Shown here: piece after piece, positions 1-8,379 of the stretch
Layout of the letters: every line of letters begins with the position of its first letter
How positions within the stretch are numbered: position 1 is the stretch's first letter
Assembly: GCA_044507775.1 (NCBI GenBank)
Contig: JBIQIY010000002.1
Coordinates: 248,001 to 312,000, forward strand
Length of the DNA stretch: 64,000 bases
Source: Chryseosolibacter sp044507775
Lineage (GTDB): Bacteria; Bacteroidota; Bacteroidia; Cytophagales; Cyclobacteriaceae
Direction of reading: 5' to 3'
Notes under the pieces: model-generated
Told to the model about the DNA's origin: nothing
Databases searched by the model: none
What the model saw: the letters and a program-made list of their open reading frames with translations, nothing else
Made by a program: the position numbers and the translations under genes

Positions 1-1259
1 AAAAAGGCTGGCTTAAGGAATACATTGATTTCCGCCTCGAGATGCTTAGCGAACTGACTAGCGATGCGACGCGTAAAAGATCGCATCCTGAGCACGCGCT
101 CTATCGCATCATTCAGCCTATGGGTTTGATGTACGGCCAATCCATCGGCGTTACCGGCCATCCCGACCAGGAGAGCTGGCATGGCCGCGAAAAGATGAAG
201 GTGCTCCTCGCGGAAAGCCTCATCAGCAGCTCGCTGCTGGTTTATGAAAAGCACAATGGATCACCGATCAACATTGCCGCGGCCCTGGACAAGACCCTGG
301 ATCACATCGCACACTTTTACAATAACATCTTTCCCGAGCTCGCTACACCATCCAAGAGTCTCTTCGGCAAAAGGAGATCTTCGATCGAGCTCGCCGAAAA
401 AATACTCGACAAGAGAATAGAGAGAACCACAGACTTCGAGGGAAATTTCTGGACGTATTTTTTTCACAACAGCCTTCTGTTTGTCGACGTATTTATTTTC
501 TGCCAGTGGATACACACCAACGCCGACCGTATCGTCGCCGACTTCTTTCGCTACGAACGGGACGAACTCCGGTTTTCAGTTGTGAAAGTCATTGCCGCCG
601 CATCCCATGCAAACAAGTCAGTGGAATACGAAGAAAAGAAGTTGTTGGAGTTCTTTCTCCACAGCACCGACCTTTCTTCGGAAAAACGCAAAGAAGCCGT
701 ACATTTATTTGAGAAGGGAATCGATGTAAGCGAGATCAACCTGCCTTCTGAAAATTCATGGATCCTTAAGAAATTCTTTCTCGAAATTGCCATTCTCACC
801 CTCTGGGCGGATAAGAAAGTGGAAGAAATCGAAATGGATTTTCTCAGGAACTTTACCCGCCACCTGGCCTTCAACGAAGAGGATCTTGAGAATAGTCTGA
901 TTGCCATCGAAGGCTTCGTGCTTGAAAACTGGGAGCAACTTTCCTACTTGCAGAATAATCAGGACTATCGGCAAGTGAGCGAACAGTTTATCAAACGCGT
1001 TTCGAAAATCGCAGAGAAGAACAAGCATCGGCTGCTAAAGGAAATGCAGGATAACGAAGAGGCTGTAGCCTTGTTGCGCAGGTCGCGATCGAATGAGCTT
1101 ACTCCTGAGGAAAGGGAGAAAATGCGCGTTTTTCTCGTGCAGATTCTGAGAACGATACCGACGTTTGTGATCATTTCGCTGCCGCGGAAATTTCTCACCC
1201 TCCCCGTCTTGTTAAAAATTCTTCCCCGGAATCTCTTTACAGAAGGGATACCTTCCTAG
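1..1259 (+). CDS. TerB/LETM1-like protein, 5' end outside window
   Basis: The reading frame is open to the left edge (first full codon at base 3), so the N-terminus is missing; the first internal ATG is at 42. Counting from that ATG, two helical acidic stretches (about residues 172-225 and 243-295) resemble TerB-like repeats. The tail (about 350-405), with LTPEEREKMR followed by a hydrophobic segment rich in Leu, Pro and Arg, resembles the C-terminal part of LETM1-type domains. Bacteroidota proteins of this build are usually annotated as LETM1-related. No catalytic motif is visible, so a membrane-associated or ion-homeostasis role is only inferred. The stop codon overlaps the stop of the convergent terC gene by 4 bases, which is suggestive because TerB and TerC families often share genomic neighbourhoods. 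Confidence 0.6.
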   Translation, partial: KGWLKEYIDFRLEMLSELTSDATRKRSHPEHALYRIIQPMGLMYGQSIGVTGHPDQESWHGREKMKVLLAESLISSSLLVYEKHNGSPINIAAALDKTLDHIAHFYNNIFPELATPSKSLFGKRRSSIELAEKILDKRIERTTDFEGNFWTYFFHNSLLFVDVFIFCQWIHTNADRIVADFFRYERDELRFSVVKVIAAASHANKSVEYEEKKLLEFFLHSTDLSSEKRKEAVHLFEKGIDVSEINLPSENSWILKKFFLEIAILTLWADKKVEEIEMDFLRNFTRHLAFNEEDLENSLIAIEGFVLENWEQLSYLQNNQDYRQVSEQFIKRVSKIAEKNKHRLLKEMQDNEEAVALLRRSRSNELTPEEREKMRVFLVQILRTIPTFVIISLPRKFLTLPVLLKILPRNLFTEGIPS

Positions 1260-2245
1260 ACCTGTTCCTCTTCCGTCTGCTTCGCTTTTCTCGGGATGAG
1301 AACCGAGAAAATTATGGAGAGTGTCAGCGTGACGATGATCACCGTAAACGAGAGGTAGACGTCAATTTCGATTTGCCAGATGTCGAGCAACATTTTGGCG
1401 CCAATGAAAAACAGAATGACTGACAATCCCTTTTGCAGGAGATAAAACTTATCGATAATCCCGGCCAGGAGGAAAAACATCGCCCGCAATCCCATCACTG
1501 CAAAAATGTTTGATGTATAGATCAGGAACGGATTCTGGGTTATCGCGAACGCGGCGGGTATGGAATCCACGGCAAAGATGAGGTCCGTGGTTTCGATGAG
1601 AACGATGACGAGAAACAGTGGTGTGAAAAGCAATTTTCCGTGTTCCCGGATGACAAAACTACCGCCGTGATCATCGTGTGACATCGGCAGGTACTTCTTG
1701 CAGAATCTGAGTATGGGGTTTTTCTCAGGCTCAATTTTTTCGTCACCGTCTTCGAAGTAAATGCGGATACCGGAGTACACAAGGAAGACCCCGAAAATAT
1801 AAAGGATCCAGTGAAATTGTTCGATGAGGAATGTGCCTACAAAAATGAATACGCCCCTGAATACGATGGCTCCCAGGATACCCCAGAAGAGCACCTTGTG
1901 ATAGTAGGCTTCATTGACTTTGAAATACTTCAGGATAAGGAGGATAACAAAAATGTTATCGACCGACAGCGCATATTCCGTCAGGTAGGCTGAGAAATAT
2001 TGTACGGCGCCCTCGGTTCCGCTTTCATCGTACAAGAGAATAAAGACGCCAAACAGGGTTGAAATAACCACCCAGAAGATCGACTGGTAAAGGGCAGACC
2101 GCGTGCTGATCTTATGCGCCTGCTTGTGAAATAATCCGAGATCCAGAACCAGGAAGAGGATGATGATAACCGCGAATATTCCAAAAAGTATTGTCTCCTC
2201 TTCGGGCAGGTCACTAAAGAGCGAAAATGTGAGTATGTTAAACAC
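1256..2245 (-). CDS. TerC/Alx family integral membrane protein
   Basis: A 329-residue polytopic protein with about nine hydrophobic segments. It has the two acidic family signatures inside membrane segments: SVDN at residues 94-97 and DLIFAVDSIP at about 221-230. These Asp residues are conserved in TerC/Alx proteins, which are linked to manganese (or calcium) export and to tellurite or alkaline-stress responses. The loop between the halves (about 165-205) carries a His/Asp-rich stretch MSHDDHGG that could touch metal. The start is GTG. The gene stands alone: fur lies upstream on the same strand, and a 141-base gap with three -7 elements separates them. I found no yybP-ykoY type manganese riboswitch in the leader. 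Substrate is inferred from the family only. Confidence 0.9.
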   Translation of the reverse strand: MFNILTFSLFSDLPEEETILFGIFAVIIILFLVLDLGLFHKQAHKISTRSALYQSIFWVVISTLFGVFILLYDESGTEGAVQYFSAYLTEYALSVDNIFVILLILKYFKVNEAYYHKVLFWGILGAIVFRGVFIFVGTFLIEQFHWILYIFGVFLVYSGIRIYFEDGDEKIEPEKNPILRFCKKYLPMSHDDHGGSFVIREHGKLLFTPLFLVIVLIETTDLIFAVDSIPAAFAITQNPFLIYTSNIFAVMGLRAMFFLLAGIIDKFYLLQKGLSVILFFIGAKMLLDIWQIEIDVYLSFTVIIVTLTLSIIFSVLIPRKAKQTEEEQV

Positions 2246-2286
2246 TACGTAGGTATCGATACTGGTTCTGAGGAGCCTTTAGCCAG

Positions 2287-2333
2287 CAAAAATAGGATTT
2301 TAGACTTCGCTCAATTTCAAAACTACAAATATA
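2287..2333 (-). promoter_or_regulatory. Three tandem -7 elements upstream of terC
   Basis: On the minus strand, TATATTTG (2326-2333), TAGTTTTG (2318-2325) and TATTTTTG (2287-2294) all fit TAxxTTTG. A matching TTTG at 19-21 bases upstream is not clear for any of them. The closest pairing is TTTG with 17 bases before TAGTTTTG. They lie 42-90 bases before the terC GTG. Confidence 0.4.
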
Positions 2334-2386
2334 TTTTGAACCCAAAAACTTCGTTTTCCGAAATCCGGGGACTCTTTTAGAGGTGA

Positions 2387-2803
2387 TTATTTCGAGCAGT
2401 TCTGGCAGGTACCCTGGATCAGCAGATTGACCTCCCCGGCCACATATCCCCTGGGGAGTCGAACCCTGGGGATATCCACATCCAGGCAGTTTGTCTGACC
2501 GCATTGGGTGCATTTGAAGTGGACATGTTCGTGCTGATGTCCGGTAGTTGTACATGCTCCGGTGCAAAGCGCATACTTGAGGCTACCTCCATCATCCAGC
2601 ACTTTGTGAATAAGCCCCCGGTCAAAAAAAGTTTTCAGCGTACGATAGACCGTCACCCGGTCGATATCATCAGCAATCTCGCTTTCGATGTCGCTATGAG
2701 ACAAGGCATAGTCCTTCTTCAGGAAAAGATGAAGTATTTCCTGCCGGGTGGGAGTAGACCTGAGTCTGAAGTTTTTCAATAGCCGGTTTGATACCTGGTT
2801 CAT
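2387..2803 (-). CDS. Fur family transcriptional regulator
   Basis: A 138-residue metal-responsive repressor of the Fur/Zur/PerR superfamily. The N-terminal winged helix includes the recognition segment DRVTVYRTLK (48-57). The dimerization half holds the metal-ligand run HQHEHVHF (89-96) and two structural zinc pairs, CTQC (98-101) and CQNC (133-136). Which metal it senses cannot be decided; the Cys4 site plus His cluster fits Zur or Fur equally. The start overlaps the stop of the upstream ABC exporter by 4 bases (ATGA), so it is translated as the last gene of the gpmI operon. It may act on terC next door, an inference from position only. Confidence 0.92.
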   Translation of the reverse strand: MNQVSNRLLKNFRLRSTPTRQEILHLFLKKDYALSHSDIESEIADDIDRVTVYRTLKTFFDRGLIHKVLDDGGSLKYALCTGACTTTGHQHEHVHFKCTQCGQTNCLDVDIPRVRLPRGYVAGEVNLLIQGTCQNCSK

Positions 2804-4584
2804 TGAAGCTGAAGTTGCAGGAGGTTGTTGTAAATGCCGTTGTCCAGTTCCGATAGCTCGTTATGCGATCCCATCTCCGCCAACGCTCCTTCATGAATTA
2901 CAAATATACGATCTACTTTCTTGATCGTGCTCAGGCGATGTGCAATTATGATGCTCGTGCGGCCTTCCATAAGTTTTTCAAGCGCCTGCTGGACCAGCAC
3001 TTCCGAATGAGCATCAAGCGAGCTGGTGGCTTCATCCAGAATCAGAATGGAGGGGTCCTTCAGTATGGCGCGCGCAATGGCAATCCGCTGGCGTTGGCCA
3101 CCGGAGAGCTTCACCCCGCGATCTCCAACAACGGTTGCAAACCCTTCGGGAAACCGATCGATGAATTCGATGGCATTCGCCTTTGCGGCGGCCTCGCGGA
3201 CTTCCTCATCCGAGGCACCCGGCTTGCCGTAGCGGATATTTTCTGCGATCGTTCCTCCGAACAAAACAACTTCCTGCGGTACGACGCCAAGATTTCGACG
3301 ATAAGCTGTCAGGTTGAAATCCGAGATCGGTGTACCGTCGACTCGAATCTGTCCTTCGTTGACCGGATACAATCGCAGCAGCAAATTGATGATTGTTGAT
3401 TTGCCGGATCCGCTTTTTCCTACAAGCGCAACACGCTCTCCTTTTCGAATAGAGAAATTTAGATCGTGCAGTACGCGGGAGTCTTTCCGGGAGGGATACG
3501 AGAAACTCACAGAAGAATATTCAATCTCGCCCTGCAGCTTTACCGTCGCGGGCTCAGCCGGCGACTCGTCGGCAAGTGCGAGTATTTCCTGAATGCGTTC
3601 TGAAGCGCCGACCGATCTTTGCAACTGCGAGTAAATATCGCCAAGGCCTGCGATAGAAAATCCGATGAACCCTGTATACAGGACAAACGAGAACAACTCG
3701 CCAATTTCAAGGTTGCCCGATTGCACCAGACTGGCACCGAACCAGCCCACCGCCACAATTCCTCCGAAGAGCGCGAAGATCACAAACGAAATAAACATGC
3801 CCCGATAGCGGGCCGATTTGATGGCAATTTGCACAACTTCACCGATGGCTCGCCGATAGCGATCCAGTTCGAAAATTTCGTTGGTGAAGGCTTTCACCAT
3901 CGTGATGGAATGCAGGGACTCTTCGACGACGACATTGGCATCGGCAAGCTTGTCCTGCGTCTTCTTTGACAGCTTGCGGATGTACTTTCCAAAGATGAGC
4001 GCGCTCACTACCAGCAGTGGAAATGTGATAAGCATGAAAACCGTCAGCGTTGGCGCCAGATAGAAAATGATGGCAACTCCGAAGACGAGGGTCAATACCT
4101 GTCTCAGCAATTCCGCCAGGATGAAGCTAAATGTGTCCTGTAGCGTTCCGACATCTGACGTAAGCCTGCTCATCACTTCTCCTACGCGGCGATTGTCGAA
4201 AAAATCCATGGATAGCCAGATGACTTTCGAGTAGACGGTCTTGCGAACGTCAGCCATGCCTTTTTCACTGACAATTGAAAAAGTATATACGCGTATGAAT
4301 GAGAAGATACTTTGGGCAAACAGGATAAGCAACAAGGCCACGGCGACCTCGTTTATGCTCTCAAAGTATTTCGGATGCCCGGAGGCAACATCCAGCAGCT
4401 CACCCGCCAGGCGTGGGAAAGCGAGAAGCGTCAGACTCGACAACGCCAATGAAACCAGGCCAACAAGGAAGATGCCCTTGTAAGGCAGCATAAACCGGAA
4501 GATACCAATCAACTGGCGAAGGCCCTTTTTGTCGAGACGACGCTTTTCTTCTGTTTCTGATTCCTTTGTTCTGCGCTTTGCCAT
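2800..4584 (-). CDS. ABC exporter, fused permease and ATPase
   Basis: A 594-residue half-transporter. Residues about 25-330 form the six-helix type I exporter domain. Residues 350-594 form the nucleotide-binding domain with Walker A GKSGSGKST (389-397), signature LSGGQ (493-497), Walker B ILILDE (513-518) and the H-loop His549 in IIAHRLSTI. This is the MsbA/multidrug/lipid exporter family (ABCB-like) and should work as a homodimer in the inner membrane. The substrate cannot be told from sequence. It starts 5 bases after the upstream lipoprotein gene and overlaps fur by 4 bases, so the three genes look co-transcribed. Confidence 0.93.
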   Translation of the reverse strand: MAKRRTKESETEEKRRLDKKGLRQLIGIFRFMLPYKGIFLVGLVSLALSSLTLLAFPRLAGELLDVASGHPKYFESINEVAVALLLILFAQSIFSFIRVYTFSIVSEKGMADVRKTVYSKVIWLSMDFFDNRRVGEVMSRLTSDVGTLQDTFSFILAELLRQVLTLVFGVAIIFYLAPTLTVFMLITFPLLVVSALIFGKYIRKLSKKTQDKLADANVVVEESLHSITMVKAFTNEIFELDRYRRAIGEVVQIAIKSARYRGMFISFVIFALFGGIVAVGWFGASLVQSGNLEIGELFSFVLYTGFIGFSIAGLGDIYSQLQRSVGASERIQEILALADESPAEPATVKLQGEIEYSSVSFSYPSRKDSRVLHDLNFSIRKGERVALVGKSGSGKSTIINLLLRLYPVNEGQIRVDGTPISDFNLTAYRRNLGVVPQEVVLFGGTIAENIRYGKPGASDEEVREAAAKANAIEFIDRFPEGFATVVGDRGVKLSGGQRQRIAIARAILKDPSILILDEATSSLDAHSEVLVQQALEKLMEGRTSIIIAHRLSTIKKVDRIFVIHEGALAEMGSHNELSELDNGIYNNLLQLQLQ

Positions 4585-4589
4585 CCTGA

Positions 4590-5192
4590 TTAATCGATCA
4601 AAATCTTTCCGCTAATGTAAAAGGCAACCGAATCTCCGAAAATCATTTTCTGACCGCCTTTCACGGAGTACGAAGTCAACACTGTATGGTCATCCACCTG
4701 TTGAAAATGCATAGACAGAAATCGTGCACTCTCGTAGAGGAGATTGTGTTCGTCAAACAGGGCCTCGATCTTTCTCGGTTTGTCAATCGTGCCCTGGTAA
4801 TATATTTTGAGGTACGTGACTGGCACCTCTTTGATGCTTGCAAATTCCTTGATTTTCAAATTGCTGGCCCGATCCAGCTGTCCGTCACTCACACGGTAGT
4901 TACTCTTGTTAACCGGCTTGTTTATCTCTTCCAGTCTTCGAAAAAGGTCAAGCTCTTCCATCCACACTGCTGTATCGGACGGCGTGTACCGAACCGTATC
5001 CGTTTTCCCGTCGAGGAGCGCTTCCTTGAGGAGCCCCGCTTCCATGCTGGTCAGGAGTTTGATCTGTTGTGAAAGGAGACTGTCTATTGGATAGAAGGTC
5101 GCAGGTGGTTTTTCCGATTCGCAGCTGACCAAGGCCCCCAGCAGGGCAAAGGCTGGTATTATAAGACATTTCCTAATCTTGCAATAGAACAT
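4590..5192 (-). CDS. Putative small lipoprotein, unknown function
   Basis: A 200-residue protein with a lipoprotein signal: short basic start, hydrophobic stretch and lipobox LVSC ending at Cys24, followed by Glu/Ser, consistent with outer-membrane sorting in Bacteroidota. The mature part has no motif I recognise. It is rich in polar residues and alternates short predicted helices and strands. The start lies within the last 20 bases of gpmI, indicating translational coupling. The next gene, the ABC exporter, follows after 5 bases. A periplasmic or outer-membrane partner of that exporter is conceivable but unsupported. Confidence 0.75.
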   Translation of the reverse strand: MFYCKIRKCLIIPAFALLGALVSCESEKPPATFYPIDSLLSQQIKLLTSMEAGLLKEALLDGKTDTVRYTPSDTAVWMEELDLFRRLEEINKPVNKSNYRVSDGQLDRASNLKIKEFASIKEVPVTYLKIYYQGTIDKPRKIEALFDEHNLLYESARFLSMHFQQVDDHTVLTSYSVKGGQKMIFGDSVAFYISGKILID

Positions 5193-6696
5193 CTCCTGTC
5201 ATTTGTTTCGGGGCGGCAATACCCATAAGCTTGAGAATCGTGGGGGCGAGGTCGCCGAGTTTCCCATCCTTCAGCCTTCCCTGGTAGGTATCGTCCACGA
5301 GAATGCATGGAACCAGGTTGGTAGTATGCGCGGTGTTTGGAGTTCCGTCATCGTTGATCATCATATCCGCGTTCCCATGGTCGGCAATGATAATTGTCGC
5401 GTACCCATTTTTTAAGGCGGCCTCCGTGACCCGTTGTGCGCATGCGTCGACCGTCTCAACTGCCTTGACAGCGGCCTCAAAGACACCCGTATGGCCGACC
5501 ATATCGGGATTTGCAAAATTCAGGCAGATGAAGTCGGCCGACTTCGCTTCGAGCTCCGGGACAATCTTGTCGCGGATATCCGCTGCGCTCATCTCCGGTT
5601 GAAGATCGTAAGTTGCCACTTTCGGCGAAGGACAAAGGATGCGGCTTTCCCCCGGGAAGGCAGTTTCTCTACCTCCCGAAAAGAAGAACGTGACATGGGG
5701 ATACTTTTCGGTTTCGGCGATCCGGATTTGTTTCCTGCCCGCATCTGCAACCACCTCACCAAGCGTCTTTTCCAGGTTATCCTTCTCAAAAATAGTCTTT
5801 ACTCCTTTGAACGATTCATCGTATGTAGTAAGCGTGATGTAGTGCAGGTTCAGCTTTTTGATATCATGCTCGGGAAAGTCCTGCTGCGTGAGCACCTGCG
5901 TAATCTCACGTCCGCGATCCGTACGGAAATTAAAACAAAGCACTACATCTCCCTCGCGTATAACGGCGACCTCCCGGCCATTCTCTGTGATCGAGATGGG
6001 TTTTATGAATTCATCGGTGACATTGTTGTCATAGGAACGCTGAACTGCTTCAAGCGCATCGGACGTCTTCTCGCCTTTGCCGTGCACCAGCAAGTTATAG
6101 GCGAGTTTGACGCGTTCCCAGCGCTTGTCCCGATCCATCGCATAATACCGTCCGATGATACTCGCAAGCTTGCCCGTATTTGCTTTCAGGTGTGCGATGA
6201 GATCTTTCAGAAATCCCAGTCCACTTTTCGGATCCGTATCGCGTCCGTCCATAAACGCATGAACAAAAAGATTGGTGATACCTTTCTTCTTTGCTAAACT
6301 GATGAGGCCTTTGAGGTGCTCGATGTGCGAGTGAACACCTCCGTCGGAAACAAGTCCGATAAAATGAACATTCTTCTTGCTGGAACGGGCGTAAGCGAAG
6401 GCTTCATTCAGTACATCGTTGTCGTCCAGTTCGTTTTCCTGCAAGGCTTTGTTTACCCTGACGAGATCCTGATAGACAATGCGGCCAGCGCCGATGTTCA
6501 TATGTCCAACTTCCGAGTTGCCCATCTGCCCTTCGGGCAGTCCCACGGCCAGGCCAGATGCCTGCAACTTGCTGTGCTGATACCGCTTGTACAGCGAGTC
6601 GATGAAAGGGGTGTTTGCCTGATCTACTGCCGAGACTTTCTTGTTCTTTGCGATGCCCCATCCGTCGAGGATCATCAATAAAACTCTTTTGTTCAT
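5173..6696 (-). CDS. gpmI: 2,3-bisphosphoglycerate-independent phosphoglycerate mutase
   Basis: A 507-residue cofactor-independent mutase that interconverts 3- and 2-phosphoglycerate in glycolysis, using two Mn ions and a phosphoserine intermediate. Seen: metal ligand motif LDGWG with Asp11, active-site Ser61 in MGNSEVGH, the NFRTDRGRE segment, and the C-terminal metal motif DHGNADMM. Length is normal for the family (about 505-515). It is the first gene of the operon with the lipoprotein, ABC exporter and fur. The start ATG is preceded by a 320-base divergent spacer. Confidence 0.98.
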   Translation of the reverse strand: MNKRVLLMILDGWGIAKNKKVSAVDQANTPFIDSLYKRYQHSKLQASGLAVGLPEGQMGNSEVGHMNIGAGRIVYQDLVRVNKALQENELDDNDVLNEAFAYARSSKKNVHFIGLVSDGGVHSHIEHLKGLISLAKKKGITNLFVHAFMDGRDTDPKSGLGFLKDLIAHLKANTGKLASIIGRYYAMDRDKRWERVKLAYNLLVHGKGEKTSDALEAVQRSYDNNVTDEFIKPISITENGREVAVIREGDVVLCFNFRTDRGREITQVLTQQDFPEHDIKKLNLHYITLTTYDESFKGVKTIFEKDNLEKTLGEVVADAGRKQIRIAETEKYPHVTFFFSGGRETAFPGESRILCPSPKVATYDLQPEMSAADIRDKIVPELEAKSADFICLNFANPDMVGHTGVFEAAVKAVETVDACAQRVTEAALKNGYATIIIADHGNADMMINDDGTPNTAHTTNLVPCILVDDTYQGRLKDGKLGDLAPTILKLMGIAAPKQMTGDVLLQD

Positions 6697-7016
6697 TCTG
6701 TAATATTTACGTCAACAGGTTCGGTTGTCCGGCGGTTTTCGCGTGCTGCAGAAATGTCCTTGAAGCTTCCGCTGGCCCGGGACTGCCGTATACCGGAAAA
6801 AAAACCGTTTTACTGTCGCTGTGTACCGTCCGTATATTTGTGCTTAATTATGGCCGGATTAATGCATTTTTTTAACCACAGTCGGATTAAGAGGCGCAAA
6901 TATAACAGGATAAGTACATTTCATTACATCATCACCTCAGGAAGAAATCGCTGACCATCAGTAAATTTCTTTATCTTTCAACAATGGCATAGTTTTCGCC
7001 ATTAACCTAGACTGTC
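6697..7016. other. Divergent intergenic spacer between gpmI and DUF4783 gene
   Basis: No credible coding frame. It holds isolated -7-like elements in both directions (TATATTTG at 6833-6840 on plus and at 6897-6904 on minus) without matching -33 elements, and a better promoter for the plus-strand gene at 6966-6997. I see no RNA structure or repeat that I can defend. Confidence 0.5.
6966..6997 (+). promoter_or_regulatory. Probable promoter of the DUF4783-nadC-recX run
   Basis: TTTC (6966-6969), 20 bases, then TAGTTTTC (6990-6997): one mismatch in each element of the Bacteroidota TTTG / TAxxTTTG consensus, with correct spacing. It ends 19 bases before the ATG at 7017. Confidence 0.45.
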
Positions 7017-7418
7017 ATGAAGTTGAACAGATTGAAACCGTTTATAGTTTTTGCCAGCCTAACCTTACAAGTGTTTGCCGCGAATGCGCAAAGTGACGTC
7101 ATTTATCAGGTGCGGGAGACCATCAAGGCCGGGAGTTCAAAAGAACTATCCAGATATCTGTTTCAAACAGTAGATGTAACGATCGAAGGCAAGGTTCAGT
7201 CGTATAGCAAGGCTCAGGCGGAATTCGTCTTTCGCGATTTTTTCCGGCAGCATCCTCCTTCCGAATTCAATATCATACATCAGGGATCCTCCAAGGGCGG
7301 GCAGCCTTTTGCCATCGGGCAGTACAAGAGTGCCGATGAAACATATCGTGTTTTCATGAAGGTCAAGTCTGTCAATAATCAGCAGCTACTTCACGAAATC
7401 TCGTTCTCAAAAGAGTAG
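7017..7418 (+). CDS. DUF4783 family secreted protein
   Basis: A 133-residue protein with a signal peptide (about 1-24, ending ANAQ). The mature part looks like DUF4783, a small Bacteroidota-specific domain of the NTF2-like/cystatin-like fold type. Visible features are an early helix (VIYQVRETIKAGSS), then alternating strands with FRDFFRQHPPSEFNIIHQG and a Gly-rich turn. Function is unknown; DUF4783 proteins are periplasmic or surface-facing. It precedes nadC by 77 bases, a pairing I believe recurs in Bacteroidota, but nadC also has its own -7 element. Confidence 0.8.
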   Translation: MKLNRLKPFIVFASLTLQVFAANAQSDVIYQVRETIKAGSSKELSRYLFQTVDVTIEGKVQSYSKAQAEFVFRDFFRQHPPSEFNIIHQGSSKGGQPFAIGQYKSADETYRVFMKVKSVNNQQLLHEISFSKE

Positions 7419-7482
7419 CCTGTGAGGCCTCAAATAACCATCTAAAAAATCCGCTCTTTCCGCGTAATCCGGGAATTCAAAG

Positions 7483-7490
7483 TATTTTTG
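7483..7490 (+). promoter_or_regulatory. -7 element directly upstream of nadC GTG
   Basis: TATTTTTG fits TAxxTTTG exactly and ends 5 bases before the GTG at 7496. The nearest -33 candidate is TTTC at 7457-7460, 22 bases upstream. If used, transcription would begin at or next to the start codon. Confidence 0.45.
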
Positions 7491-7495
7491 CCGTC

Positions 7496-8365
7496 GTGAG
7501 ACCGGCCTACATTACAGACGAGTTCCTGCGCGATTTTATTCAAGCCGCCCTGGCTGAAGATGTCGGCGAAGGAGATCATTCCACGCTTGCCGCCATACCA
7601 CCGGGAGAGCAAAAATCCGTGCGTCTGATGGTAAAAGACAGCGGCATTCTGGCCGGAGTTGATCTCGCCGCGGAGATATTCCGTCGTGTCGATAAAGGCA
7701 TCAGGATGGAAATCCTTCTCTGTGACGGTGACGCGATCAAACCCGGCGACATTGCTTTTAGAGCCACCGGCTCGGCGCGAACGATTCTGACGCTGGAGCG
7801 GCTGGTGTTGAACTGCATGCAACGCATGAGCGCAATCGCCACGAAGACGCGTCATTACGCGAATCTCATTTCCGGAACAAAAGCAGAACTGCTGGACACC
7901 CGCAAGACAACTCCTAATTTCCGCCGGCTCGAGAAGTGGGCCGTTCTGATCGGAGGCGGGAAGAACCATCGGCTTGGACTTTTCGATATGATCATGCTGA
8001 AAGATAACCACATCGACATGGCGGGCGGAATTTCCGCTGCAATCAATCGAACAAAAGACTATCTTCACGCCATTAATAGAAATCTGCCCATAGAGATCGA
8101 GACCCGCGATCTTTCCGAGGTGCAGCAAGTGCTTGACAGCGGCGGTGTCGACACTATTATGCTTGACAACATGGATGTGAAAACACTGCGTGCCGCCGTA
8201 GAGCTGATCGGAGGTCGTTATAAAACGGAGGCCAGCGGTGGTGTAACAGAGAAAACTATCCGGGCAATAGCGGAATGCGGAGTCGACTATATTTCCGTAG
8301 GTGCGCTCACGCATGAAATAAAAAGCCTTGACCTGAGTCTGAAGGCAGAAACTGGAAGAACATAG
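7496..8365 (+). CDS. nadC: Nicotinate-nucleotide pyrophosphorylase (carboxylating)
   Basis: Quinolinate phosphoribosyltransferase of de novo NAD synthesis: quinolinate plus PRPP gives nicotinate mononucleotide, CO2 and pyrophosphate. The 289-residue length is normal. Seen: DTRKTTP (134-140), the Gly/Lys/His/Arg-rich binding segment GGGKNHRLGLFD (153-164) followed by LKDNH, and the barrel motifs IETRD (201-205) and DTIMLDN (219-225). The start is GTG; no in-frame ATG lies nearby, and the -7 element ends only 5 bases before it. The next gene begins 14 bases after the stop. Confidence 0.97.
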   Translation: MRPAYITDEFLRDFIQAALAEDVGEGDHSTLAAIPPGEQKSVRLMVKDSGILAGVDLAAEIFRRVDKGIRMEILLCDGDAIKPGDIAFRATGSARTILTLERLVLNCMQRMSAIATKTRHYANLISGTKAELLDTRKTTPNFRRLEKWAVLIGGGKNHRLGLFDMIMLKDNHIDMAGGISAAINRTKDYLHAINRNLPIEIETRDLSEVQQVLDSGGVDTIMLDNMDVKTLRAAVELIGGRYKTEASGGVTEKTIRAIAECGVDYISVGALTHEIKSLDLSLKAETGRT

Positions 8366-8379
8366 CAGCTTAAGATATC

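Noticed and set aside
2246..2386. Manganese (yybP-ykoY) riboswitch before terC
   Set aside because: The GGGGAGUAG-type core and paired loops were not found in the 141-base leader.
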